A DNA stretch of 64,000 nt, from contig JAPKMW010000025.1 of the NCBI GenBank assembly GCA_026645575.1, forward strand, positions 1 to 64,000, in the 5' to 3' direction. The stretch's first letter is position 1. Each line of letters opens with the position of its first letter. Under the pieces are notes generated by a model that made no database searches, was not told the origin of the DNA, and saw only the letters and a program-made list of their open reading frames with translations. The translations under genes were made by a program, and so were the position numbers. Source of the DNA: Caldilineaceae bacterium (lineage in GTDB: Bacteria; Chloroflexota; Anaerolineae; Caldilineales; Caldilineaceae). Shown in pieces: positions 31,772-39,804 of the stretch.

Positions 31772-31777
31772 CTGACA

Positions 31778-32572
31778 TTAACGGTAAATAACCGCCCGAA
31801 TCTCCTCCCCTTCATAGCGCACCGTCTGGCTATCGACGCGGATGGCGCCGGGTTGCATGGCGGCTTGATCGGCTTTGTCGGTGTGGAAGAAGCGTTTTTC
31901 GATCACATACGGCCCCGGCCAGACCAGCGGCGGGATCGGGTTGGCGCGATGCAATTCGACAGCCCGTTGAATATCCTGGCGAATGAGGTCGCGTGCGGCG
32001 GTGGCGGCCAGGGAGATGGCGGCGCCCCGGCCCAGCCCTTCTTTGACGCTGCTGGTGACAATGTTGGGAATCAGCGCTTCCACCTCTTTGCAGGCATCCA
32101 ACTCACCACTGAGATAGATCAGGGGAATGCCAAAAGCGCCGGCATAGAGGGCAAACTGCGCGATCTCGCCAATCGGCTGGCCGTTGAGTTTAATGTAATC
32201 GATGGTCTGGCTCGATTGGGTGTGATTCTGGTTGCTGGTAGCGACGCCGGCCATGGCATGTTGACCGATGATCATCACGGCGTCATAGCCCGGCAACGGG
32301 GCAAAGAGTTGCGCCACGGTAATGGGGCGACCATGCAACAATTTGGCTTGCGGATGCAGATCCTCAAACCAGATGCCGCCGGCGCCGTGACCGTCACAGA
32401 CCAAAATCTCCTCGACGCCGACCGCCAACAACCCTTCCACCGCTGCATTGACTTCGGCGGTCAAAAGTCGTTTCGCCAGATCATAATAGCGCCCATCGGC
32501 AAACGCCTGGTCGGCAAAGGAGACGACGCCCGCCACTCCTTCAATATCGGTCATCATAAAGACCGTGCGCAT
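31778..32572 (-). CDS. M55 family D-aminopeptidase (DppA-like)
   Basis: A 264-residue zinc aminopeptidase of the M55 family, which releases N-terminal D-residues from peptides, for example cell-wall fragments. The metal and active-site motifs are present: FMMTDIEGVAGV near the N-terminus, VCDGHGAG, IIGQHAMAG and NHTQSS, then YLSGELDACKE. Full length for the family; homologues form decameric rings. AGAGAGGA precedes the ATG. It stands alone on the minus strand, converging with the COG4091 gene and followed upstream by a palindrome. Confidence 0.9.
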   Translation of the reverse strand: MRTVFMMTDIEGVAGVVSFADQAFADGRYYDLAKRLLTAEVNAAVEGLLAVGVEEILVCDGHGAGGIWFEDLHPQAKLLHGRPITVAQLFAPLPGYDAVMIIGQHAMAGVATSNQNHTQSSQTIDYIKLNGQPIGEIAQFALYAGAFGIPLIYLSGELDACKEVEALIPNIVTSSVKEGLGRGAAISLAATAARDLIRQDIQRAVELHRANPIPPLVWPGPYVIEKRFFHTDKADQAAMQPGAIRVDSQTVRYEGEEIRAVIYR

Positions 32573-32623
32573 GGTTGTTCCTCTCTGTAATTGTGGTTCT
32601 GGGGAGTTTCACTTATCAATGAA

Positions 32624-32684
32624 GAGATTGAGAGATTAAGAGATTACACTACTCAATCGCCTAATCTCCCAATCTCTCAATCTC
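32624..32684. repeat. Palindrome of GAGATTGAGAGATTA words
   Basis: Arms 32624-32646 and 32662-32684 pair at 21 of 23 positions. The words are the same as in the palindromes at 48063-48150 and 62590-62665. Confidence 0.9.
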
Positions 32685-32688
32685 CTTT

Positions 32689-33609
32689 TCAGGCTTTCCG
32701 TTGCCAACGTGACTGCACAATCGTCACCGCCACCAGTTCTTCTTCCGTTAATCCCGCGCCATCAGACGCCGCCACATTTTGCCGCAGTTGTTCCACCGTA
32801 CGGGCGCCGGGGATGGCGGCGGAGACGGCTTGGGGGGTAATGGCATAGCGCAAGGCCAGTTGACCCAACGTCCAGCCGTCGTCGGGCATGGTGCGAGCAA
32901 AGGCGGCAGCTTGATCGACATAAGCGCTGACCTTGTCGCCCAACAGGTTAGCGCGGTATTCCTTGCCCACTTCCCGACCGGGTTGGAATTTGCCGGTCAA
33001 AATGCCGCGCGCCATTGGCATCCGCACCAGTATGCCGACCCCTGCCTCTTCGGCCAGCGGAAAGAGCGTGTCACCAACATCTGGCGCGACCAGGCTGTAT
33101 TCGATCTGGAGAACATCGGCCAGCCCCTGTGCAATCAACCACTCCCCGCTGGCAACATCGTTAATCGAAACGCCGCTAAAGCGGATCTTGCCGGCGGCTT
33201 TCAAGCGACTCATGCCCTCGGCCCAGTCAAACTGTTGAAGGTCGGCCAGGGTGGGGCTGTGGAGTTGGTAGATGTCGATGCAGTCGCGCTGCAAGCGGCG
33301 CAGAGTGGCCTCGGCCTGGGCGATGATACGCGCCGCCGAAAAATCCTTGGCATTGGTTTCCTGTACCCGGCTGACCTTGCTGGCGATCAGAATATCGCTA
33401 CGGTTGCCGATGGCCTGCCCTAGAATCTCTTCACTACGGCCCCAGCCGTAGGATTCCGCCGTATCAAAGAGATTGACCCCCAGCTCCACCGCTTGCCGCA
33501 CGAGATCAACCCAATGGGCATCGGGGCTATGTGCCTCGCCCAAGCGATTACAGCCAAAGCTAATTTCGGAAACGGTGGCGTCATGGTTGCCAAGTTGACG
33601 GTAGTGCAT
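32689..33609 (-). CDS. Aldo/keto reductase
   Basis: A 306-residue NADPH-dependent aldo-keto reductase TIM barrel. FDTAESYGWGRSEEILGQAI holds the catalytic Asp and Tyr, DILIASKVS the Lys, and IDIYQLHSPT the His; the cofactor end reads AVSAAIPGARTVEQLRQNV. ATG 33609 is preferred (product opens MHYRQLGNHDATVSEISFG, with GGAG 9 nt upstream); the frame upstream to 33750 overlaps brnA and has no family similarity. Substrate unknown. Confidence 0.85.
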   Translation of the reverse strand: MHYRQLGNHDATVSEISFGCNRLGEAHSPDAHWVDLVRQAVELGVNLFDTAESYGWGRSEEILGQAIGNRSDILIASKVSRVQETNAKDFSAARIIAQAEATLRRLQRDCIDIYQLHSPTLADLQQFDWAEGMSRLKAAGKIRFSGVSINDVASGEWLIAQGLADVLQIEYSLVAPDVGDTLFPLAEEAGVGILVRMPMARGILTGKFQPGREVGKEYRANLLGDKVSAYVDQAAAFARTMPDDGWTLGQLALRYAITPQAVSAAIPGARTVEQLRQNVAASDGAGLTEEELVAVTIVQSRWQRKA

Positions 33610-33688
33610 AGGATGATCTCCAAGTAGGTTGGTAACGGTCAAGTAAGCGCTCATGGTACGGTTTGCTGAGGCAAGCGTAGCAACTCTA

Positions 33689-33976
33689 TCAAGTTGCTTT
33701 TGACATCCGCTGCCGCGTCTGCGCATCCATGTACAAACGCAGCACGGCATTCATTCGTGTCTGATAGCCGGGACCTTGCGCCTTAAACCATTCCAGTACA
33801 TCAGCATCAACTCGCATCGAGATGAGCGGTTTTTGTTTGGGTAAGCGTAGTTCACCTTTGGCAAAGAAGTCATCATTCAGTGGCGGAATGTCACTGGTGT
33901 CGATCTCGTCGTCGGTCATCGCTTCGAGTCTAGCCCAGTCGGTTTCTGAGTGCTTGTTCAAATTGTTTCCGTTCAT
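33689..33976 (-). CDS. brnA: BrnA-family antitoxin
   Basis: A 95-residue antitoxin of the BrnTA type II system. The hallmark MTDDEIDTSDIPPLNDDFF is followed by the C-terminal RHH/DNA-binding part (KPLISMRVDADVLEWFKAQG, then QTRMNAVLRLYM). Its start codon lies inside the 3' end of the brnT remnant in another frame, the normal brnT-brnA overlap. BrnA normally binds the BrnT RNase and autorepresses the operon; here the toxin gene is internally deleted, so it may be an orphan regulator. Confidence 0.85.
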   Translation of the reverse strand: MNGNNLNKHSETDWARLEAMTDDEIDTSDIPPLNDDFFAKGELRLPKQKPLISMRVDADVLEWFKAQGPGYQTRMNAVLRLYMDAQTRQRMSKAT

Positions 33977-34094
33977 GGCGCAGCGCCTTTCTTGCCGAAA
34001 TCACACGAACGAACACAAAGTAGACATCAGCAAAATCAATGCCATGTTTGCGAATGTTACTGCGGTTCTTATTTTCGTCCCATTCAAAGTTCAT
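33930..34094 (-). pseudogene. brnT: brnT toxin gene with an internal in-frame deletion
   Basis: From ATG 34094 the frame reads MNFEWDENKNRSNIRKHGI, continues DFADVYFVFVRVISARKALR and ends HERKQFEQALRNRLG before TAG at 33930. The first part is the BrnT N-terminus (FEWDENK..N..KHGI) and the second its C-terminus (VISARKA..RER..YE), but the central 35-40 residues, including the RNase core strands, are absent: 54 residues instead of about 90. The frame is kept and the overlap with brnA is retained. A TATATA lies 7 nt before the ATG at 34097. Confidence 0.8.
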
Positions 34095-34147
34095 CATATC
34101 ACTATATATACATTTTGTAAATACGAATTAGTTTTTATAAACCTGTA

Positions 34148-35323
34148 CTACAACTCATACCCAATCAACGGTGCGAACTGTTGATATTGGACCCTTGCCA
34201 GCAGATGTTTGACCAGCCAGTTGCGTCCGGCCACGGCCACTGGGTTGGCCCACTGCCCTACCTGCCCCACCTGGCGCGATTGGTTGACAATCATTGTCGT
34301 GCGCGGAATGCGCGCCGCTTCGTAGGCGCGTAGGGCAGCGGGAATGTCGGCAGTGGCCTGTAACTGTTTCGCCAGAACGACGGCATCCTCCAGCGCCTGA
34401 CACGCCCCCTGCCCCAAGTTGGGCGTCATCGGATGGGCTGCGTCACCAAGCAGGGTAATCGGACCATGGCCCCACCGTTTCAAGGGGGGCCGATCATAGA
34501 TGTCATTGCGCAAAATAGCGGCGTCCGGCGTGGCTGCGATCAAGGCAGGGATGGGGTCATGCCAGTTACCGAAAAGGCGCAAGAGTTCAGCCTTTTCGCC
34601 ATCTGCGCTTTGCCGACCGGCGGGTGCATTTTGCGTCGCAAACCAATAGACCCGGTTGCCTGGCATGGGAATTTGTCCAAAGCGTGCGCCATGTCCCCAC
34701 GTTTCACCGATTCGTAGGCGGTTGATGTCAAACCCAACCACGCCCCGCCAGGCGGTGTAGCCGGCATAGCGCGGCGGCTGTTTGCCATGCAACGCCGCCC
34801 GCACCGCTGAATGCAAGCCATCCGCCCCAATCACCACATCACCCAATGCTTCCTCGCCATTACGAAAGCGCACCCGCACCCCTTGCCCTTCCGCCGTGAC
34901 GGCGACACACTCCATCCCCAGGTGAATTTCTTGGCCGAACGCCTGGCGCAACTGATCATGCAATTCGGCCCGATGAACCATGACACTGAGTTCGCCAAAT
35001 CGGGCCGCCAGTTGCGCGTTAGCCGTCTGCATGAGCAGGTCGCCGGTGGCGGTGCGGATGCTGCCGGCGGCTTCGGGCAGCGCCAGTGCGCGAACCGCCG
35101 ATGCCAGCCCCAAGTAATCAAGCGCTTTGATGGCATTCGCCCAGAGTGACAGCCCGGCGCCAACTTCACGCAACAGGGCGACACGCTCGAAGACCTCCAC
35201 CGTAAAGCCGATTTGGGTCAGGGCAATGGCTGTTGCTAAGCCGCCGATGCCGCCGCCAATAATGAGGGCTTTGCGGTTGCGGGTGTGGTCGACTTGGGTG
35301 AATTTACGCTGCGTGTGCTGCAT
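34148..35323 (-). CDS. FAD-dependent monooxygenase
   Basis: A class A flavoprotein monooxygenase (UbiH/salicylate hydroxylase type) of 391 residues. GGGIGGLATAIAL near residue 23 binds the ADP part of FAD, VVIGADGLHSAVR is the DG motif, and LLGDAAHPMTPNLGQGACQAL the GD motif. It likely hydroxylates or epoxidises an aromatic or isoprenoid substrate. It lies 36 nt downstream of the AfsR-like regulator on the same strand and may be co-transcribed with it. No membrane anchor. Confidence 0.85.
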   Translation of the reverse strand: MQHTQRKFTQVDHTRNRKALIIGGGIGGLATAIALTQIGFTVEVFERVALLREVGAGLSLWANAIKALDYLGLASAVRALALPEAAGSIRTATGDLLMQTANAQLAARFGELSVMVHRAELHDQLRQAFGQEIHLGMECVAVTAEGQGVRVRFRNGEEALGDVVIGADGLHSAVRAALHGKQPPRYAGYTAWRGVVGFDINRLRIGETWGHGARFGQIPMPGNRVYWFATQNAPAGRQSADGEKAELLRLFGNWHDPIPALIAATPDAAILRNDIYDRPPLKRWGHGPITLLGDAAHPMTPNLGQGACQALEDAVVLAKQLQATADIPAALRAYEAARIPRTTMIVNQSRQVGQVGQWANPVAVAGRNWLVKHLLARVQYQQFAPLIGYEL

Positions 35324-35359
35324 TGCGTTGATTATCGCCTTCTCTCTTTGTTGCGCTCA

Positions 35360-38300
35360 TCAACAACCGTGTTCAAGCGCAAGTCTGATGGCCTGTTCAT
35401 AGGATAACGCCGCCTCATTATGCAAGGCGGCTGTCATCTGGGCCGTTGTCAATTTGGCGCTCAACGCTTTACGCCATGCTTCATACTCCGCTCCATCCAC
35501 GGGCGGGATCGGCGCACCGATGGCCTGGCGCAAGGCATGAGCAGCGCCCAGCAGTTGCCCAGCAACGGCGCCCTCCGTCACACAATTAGCGGCCCCAGCC
35601 AGCGCCACAGCGACGCCTAGCTTATCGACCATCTCCTGATAAAGCGTCAGGCTGGCGCGGAAATGGGTGGAGGCGCCAACAACATCGCCTTGGGCCAGCG
35701 CCAACCGGCCCAAGCTACTGTGGGCCAGGGCAATATGATGTTTGTCGCCGCGCAGTTGCCAGAGGCGCAAGCTCTGTTGCAGGTGGCTGGTTGCCGTTGG
35801 ATAGTCGGCCTGTTTGAGCGCGATCAGGCCCAAGCCATAGCAGCTAAAGGCAATGCCTTCGGTCTCATGCTCCTGTTGAAAGAGCGCCAACGCTTGCGCA
35901 AAGAGCGTCGTGGCCTGGTCGAGTTCATTGTTGGTGTAAAAGGCCAGGGCTTGTCCATTGAGATTGTCACCCATCTCGCTGGGAATGGCGCGGGCCTGGG
36001 CGATAAGCGCGCTTTCCCGCAACAAGTGCATTGCCAGCGGGACATTGACCTGGAAACAGGCCACCAACGCTTGACTTTGCAACGCAGCAATGATGCCTTC
36101 CTGGTTATTGCGTTCGCGTTGAATCTTCAAACTTTCCTGCAATAGCGCCATAGCTTCCGTGTAATCGCCACGGCGCCAGGCCAGGTTGCCCAGGCGGATG
36201 AGTGAATAGGAGATCCCGGCCTTGTCGCCCAATTCGCGGAAGAGTTCCAGACTTTCATGGGTCAGTTCCGCTGCGGCTGGATAGTGACCGCGCAGGCGCG
36301 CCAAATAGCCCAACGCCCCCAACGCCACCGAGATGCCCCAGCGGTCCCCCGCCTGGCGGAAGTGACGCAGCGCCTCTTCCCATTGTTGATCAGCTTCATC
36401 AATCTTGTCGCGGCTCATGGCAAGCCAACCGAGACCAAAGAAGACCAGCCCAATCCCCCACGGGTCGGCCAGGGTGCGAAAGAGGGTGAGACTGGCTTGC
36501 AGATAGCCCTCGGCTTGGGTCAGATCGGTGATATTGGAACTAATGATGACCAGCCCACGCAACGCATACGCCTCGCCCCAGCGGTCGCCCACCTGGCGCG
36601 CCAAGGCCAGACTTTCGGCATAATAGGGGATCTCGCTGCCATCGGCATCGGCCAACCAGCCGGCCCCGGCCAAGGCTCTGGCTTTGGCGCGCGCCAATGG
36701 GTCGGGCAAAGGTTGATCGGCGCTAGTCTGGGCCAACCACGCGCGGAGCCATTCGCGCCCCTCTTTCCAAAAGCCGCGGAGATACCAGAAGCGGGCCAGG
36801 CTACCGGCCAGCCGCAAGCCGGCTTCCCAGGCGTCGCTCCCTGTGGCCCACTTGAGCGCGGCCCGCAAGTTATCATGTTCCTGGTCAAGGCGCGCCAGCC
36901 AGATTAGTTGATCCCCCGTGCGTAGCTTGGGTTCGATCTCCTCCGCCAGTTGCAGAAAGAAAGCAAGATGACGCGTCCGCACCGCTTCCGCTTCCCCCGC
37001 TTCCAACAATTTTTCGCGGGCATATTGCCGCAATGTTTCCAGCAATAGATAACGCGCCCCCCCTGCTTGCTCTTCCACCACCACCAGCGACTTTTCGACC
37101 AAATGGGTGAGCAGCTCAAGCACATCGGCGGAGGTTACGCTCCCATCGGGCACCCGATAATTACGAATTACGGATAAGGGCGGTGATACATCTCGTAATT
37201 CGTAATTCTTAATTCGTACATCACCGCAGACGGCTTCAGCGGCTTCCAATGTCCACCCGCCCAAAAAGACGGCCAGACGGCGCAGGAGTATCTGTTCGGG
37301 TGCGCTGAGGAGATCCCAACTCCAGTCGATGGTGGCGCGCAGGGTTTGCTGCCGGGGCAGGGCCGTGCGGCTACCACCGGTGAGCAGCCGGAAGCGATCA
37401 TCCAGCCGCGCGGCGATCTGCTCCGGCATCATGGCGCGCACACGGGCGGCGGCCAGCTCAATCGCCAGCGGGACGCCATCGAGTTGTCGGCAGATTTGGG
37501 TGACGGCAACCGCGTTCGCCGCGTTGAGGGTGAAGGTCGGGTTGACGGTGGCGGCGCGATCGACAAAGAGGCGGATCGCCTCACACTGGGCCAAGTCGTG
37601 GAGTGGCAAGGTGTTCTGAAGATCGGGTAATTGCAGCGACGGAACGCGCAAGATCCGCTCCCCCATCACCCCCAACGTCTCCCGGCTCGTCACTAGGATT
37701 TTAAGATGAGGACAGGCGCGCAGGAGTGTCTCGACCAGTTGAGCGCACGCTTCAATCAGATGTTCGCAATTGTCCAGGATGAGCAACAGCTTTTTTGTAC
37801 GCAACTGGGTGGTCAACGCACGAATGAGCGGATAGTTCGGCTCTTCGCGCACCCCTAGCAGGGCGGCCAATGTCTGCGGCACCAACACCGGGTCGGCGAC
37901 CATGGCGAGTTCCACCAACCAAACGCCATCGGAAAAGGCATCCGGCAAAGGCGCCGCGGCCTGGAGCGCCAAGCGCGTTTTGCCTGTGCCGCCCGGCCCG
38001 GTAAGCGTGAGCAGATGCACTCCTGTGCCACCGCGTTCGCCCTCGGTAGGAACCAGCAGGCGGCGGATCTCGGCAATCTCTTGGGCGCGGCCAATAAAAC
38101 TGGTTAACTGCACGGGCAGGTTGTGACTTGGCATAGCGATTGGCGAGCTGACAATGGGGCGGGCAACCGGCGGCGGGGCGCCCTCACCGGTGCGCAGCCG
38201 TTCATAGAGCGCCCGTGTCTGCGCCGATGGTTCGACATCAAGATCCCGCGCCAATGCTTCCACACAGCGGCGGTAGCTTTCGGCCACACTTGCCATATCC

Positions 38301-38887
38301 CCCAGCCCGGCGTGCGCCATCATCAACGCGCGATAAGCCGGCTCCGGGGTATAGCCCAGGGCGATCCAGCGCTCGCCCCAGTGTAAAATATCGGCCCAGC
38401 GTTGCGCTTCGACTAAGCGTTCCAGAAGCAAGGTCAGTTTGCGTTCAAATTGCGCCTGTAGCCGCTCACGCTCCAGTTGTACCCATTCATCATAAAAACC
38501 GGGCAGCAGTTCGCCGGTGTAAACTGCAATCGCGCGTATGAGATCATCGGCGGCGCCCGCCTCTTCCAATGGCTGGGCGATGCATTCGACATCCAACCAA
38601 TAGTCAGCCGCAGTGTTAAAGGCAACGGTAACTTCATCGACCACAAGCAGGGCGTCCGCCTGCTCCGCTAGGGCGCGGCGGATCTGCCAGAGCGCTTGGC
38701 GCAGGTTGCGCCGCGCGTTGGTCTCGCTCGAATCGGGCCAAAGCAGACCGGCCAACCGTTCGCGCCGATGGGCGACAGGGTTGAGCAACAGGTACGCGAG
38801 CAATGACTGCGCCGGACGCGCCGTTAATTCAAGCGATTCGCCATTTACTTGCACCGTAAATTGGCCCAGTAGACGAATTTCCACCAT
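35360..38887 (-). CDS. AfsR/SARP-type regulator: BTAD + NB-ARC + TPR
   Basis: A large STAND regulator of about 1175 residues. Residues 1-250 are an OmpR-like winged helix plus BTAD (IRLLGQFTVQVNGE, RRERLAGLLWPD, ARRNLRQALWQIRR). An NTPase follows with Walker A TGPGGTGKTRLAL, Walker B LLILDNCEHLI and GVPLAIELAAARV. The C-terminal 500 residues are TPR-like helices. DNA-binding activator, probably NTP- and ligand-gated. Residues about 556-580 (VRIKNYELRDVSPPL region) are encoded by a palindrome at 37159-37207 inserted in frame between EAVCG and the conserved DVLELLTHLVEKSLVV. ATG 38887 is preferred over 38938; no strong ribosome site is seen. Confidence 0.85.
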   Translation of the reverse strand: MVEIRLLGQFTVQVNGESLELTARPAQSLLAYLLLNPVAHRRERLAGLLWPDSSETNARRNLRQALWQIRRALAEQADALLVVDEVTVAFNTAADYWLDVECIAQPLEEAGAADDLIRAIAVYTGELLPGFYDEWVQLERERLQAQFERKLTLLLERLVEAQRWADILHWGERWIALGYTPEPAYRALMMAHAGLGDMASVAESYRRCVEALARDLDVEPSAQTRALYERLRTGEGAPPPVARPIVSSPIAMPSHNLPVQLTSFIGRAQEIAEIRRLLVPTEGERGGTGVHLLTLTGPGGTGKTRLALQAAAPLPDAFSDGVWLVELAMVADPVLVPQTLAALLGVREEPNYPLIRALTTQLRTKKLLLILDNCEHLIEACAQLVETLLRACPHLKILVTSRETLGVMGERILRVPSLQLPDLQNTLPLHDLAQCEAIRLFVDRAATVNPTFTLNAANAVAVTQICRQLDGVPLAIELAAARVRAMMPEQIAARLDDRFRLLTGGSRTALPRQQTLRATIDWSWDLLSAPEQILLRRLAVFLGGWTLEAAEAVCGDVRIKNYELRDVSPPLSVIRNYRVPDGSVTSADVLELLTHLVEKSLVVVEEQAGGARYLLLETLRQYAREKLLEAGEAEAVRTRHLAFFLQLAEEIEPKLRTGDQLIWLARLDQEHDNLRAALKWATGSDAWEAGLRLAGSLARFWYLRGFWKEGREWLRAWLAQTSADQPLPDPLARAKARALAGAGWLADADGSEIPYYAESLALARQVGDRWGEAYALRGLVIISSNITDLTQAEGYLQASLTLFRTLADPWGIGLVFFGLGWLAMSRDKIDEADQQWEEALRHFRQAGDRWGISVALGALGYLARLRGHYPAAAELTHESLELFRELGDKAGISYSLIRLGNLAWRRGDYTEAMALLQESLKIQRERNNQEGIIAALQSQALVACFQVNVPLAMHLLRESALIAQARAIPSEMGDNLNGQALAFYTNNELDQATTLFAQALALFQQEHETEGIAFSCYGLGLIALKQADYPTATSHLQQSLRLWQLRGDKHHIALAHSSLGRLALAQGDVVGASTHFRASLTLYQEMVDKLGVAVALAGAANCVTEGAVAGQLLGAAHALRQAIGAPIPPVDGAEYEAWRKALSAKLTTAQMTAALHNEAALSYEQAIRLALEHGC
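37159..37207. repeat. Palindrome inside the AfsR-like gene
   Basis: AATTACGAATTACG (37159-37172) and its exact complement (37194-37207), with further AATTCGTA-like words to 37217. The same words occur at 9801-9833 and 53346-53372. In frame; adds about 25 residues. Confidence 0.85.
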
Positions 38888-38969
38888 AACAGCACCAAAT
38901 TTCAACGCTAACGTTGCAATAGACGCCACGATAGACAAGCAATGACGGACGTACCCTATACTATAGCCA

Positions 38970-39053
38970 GTAGTCCGCAGTCCTAAGTCCAGAGTCCTAA
39001 GTCCGGCTCAACAGCGTTGCGGTCTACTGCTCGTCAATACGACTGCGGACTAC
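38970..39053. repeat. Palindrome upstream of the AfsR-like gene
   Basis: GTAGTCCGCAGTC (38970-38982) and its complement (39041-39053), 13 of 13. The left side also has direct repeats AGTCCTAAGTCC. It lies between the divergent regulator and the 39114 gene. Confidence 0.85.
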
Positions 39054-39113
39054 GGATAGTGCAAGGGAGTATTGTAGCCCAGATGAAGGATGATCCCCAA
39101 ATAAGGAGGCGAA

Positions 39114-39410
39114 ATGGAGGCTTCTATGCGTGGTACACTCGGATTGGTAACTGAGTCATCGGCCTACCAGGGCAGCCAAACAGTTGTTAACCAGCCCGCC
39201 CAACGACTTTTTTTGTACGCTAATGAACTTTACCGCGTACCGTCGGCCTACCGGGAGGTGCGTACGCGGTGTGGCATTGCCCATATCTCGCACCAGGGCA
39301 AAGATTTCATCGTCCGCCCCGGTGAAGCGCTCCAGTTGGAACGGGGAAAAGACGTTGCGCTGGTATCGCCCTTGCACAGCGAATCGCTGGTGCTGGAATT
39401 GTTCCAATAA
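39114..39410 (+). CDS. Small protein, DUF2917-like
   Basis: A 98-residue protein starting at ATG 39114 directly after AAGGAGG. Residues 45-98 (REVRTRCGIAHISHQGKDFI, then VRPGEALQLERGKDVALVSP) have the alternating strand pattern and G-Hx-G-D-x(3)-PGE layout of the cupin-like DUF2917 family. No membrane or DNA-binding feature is seen. Function unknown; it stands alone, divergent from the AfsR-like gene. Confidence 0.6.
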   Translation: MEASMRGTLGLVTESSAYQGSQTVVNQPAQRLFLYANELYRVPSAYREVRTRCGIAHISHQGKDFIVRPGEALQLERGKDVALVSPLHSESLVLELFQ

Positions 39411-39661
39411 AGAATCTTTCGGGTATTGCAAAAGCGGGCTTCCGCCTGCGTTGTTCGATCGCCTTGTGGCTGATGGGCGTTAGGGAATTGTTTCGGTAAT
39501 CGGAGTTGGGTCGGCTGGGGCTGGTTCCTCGTTACGAAATCAATACCCAACCCTCATTCGCCCAAGGCGGGTTTTACCTCGCCCATTGCCTCGCGCTCTG
39601 ATCCAACGACAGGATGCTGCAACCACTTTGGGGCACGACAACACACGCTTATTTATGCAGG
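39411..39661. other. Non-coding gap, no gene seen
   Basis: About 250 nt between the DUF2917-like gene and the promoter of the FAD/Fe-S gene. It holds a few short weak inverted repeats but no credible ORF, RNA gene or terminator that I can support. Confidence 0.5.
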
Positions 39662-39691
39662 TTGAGCATTACAACCATACAGTGTTATAAT
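39662..39691 (+). promoter_or_regulatory. Predicted promoter of the FAD/Fe-S oxidase
   Basis: TTGAGC (39662-39667), 18-nt spacer, TATAAT (39686-39691) with a TG dinucleotide just upstream. It implies a 5' leader of about 105 nt before ATG 39805. Confidence 0.6.
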
Positions 39692-39804
39692 ACCCAAAAC
39701 TTACCACTTCACCGGTTTTATCCAGAAACGGTTCTGTTGCCTTGCCCCGCGCGCAGTATACAAACTTTCCGGGTAAACGCAAACAGTAGAATGAGATCAA
39801 TGTT

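Noticed and set aside
34098..34120. TTTACA-N17-TATGAT as the brnT promoter
   Set aside because: The -10 box would overlap the ATG, putting the transcription start inside the gene, so the match is probably chance; TATATA 7 nt before the ATG is more plausible.
39411..39661. A riboswitch or small RNA in the gap before the FAD/Fe-S oxidase
   Set aside because: Only weak short stems are visible and none matches a known riboswitch layout.
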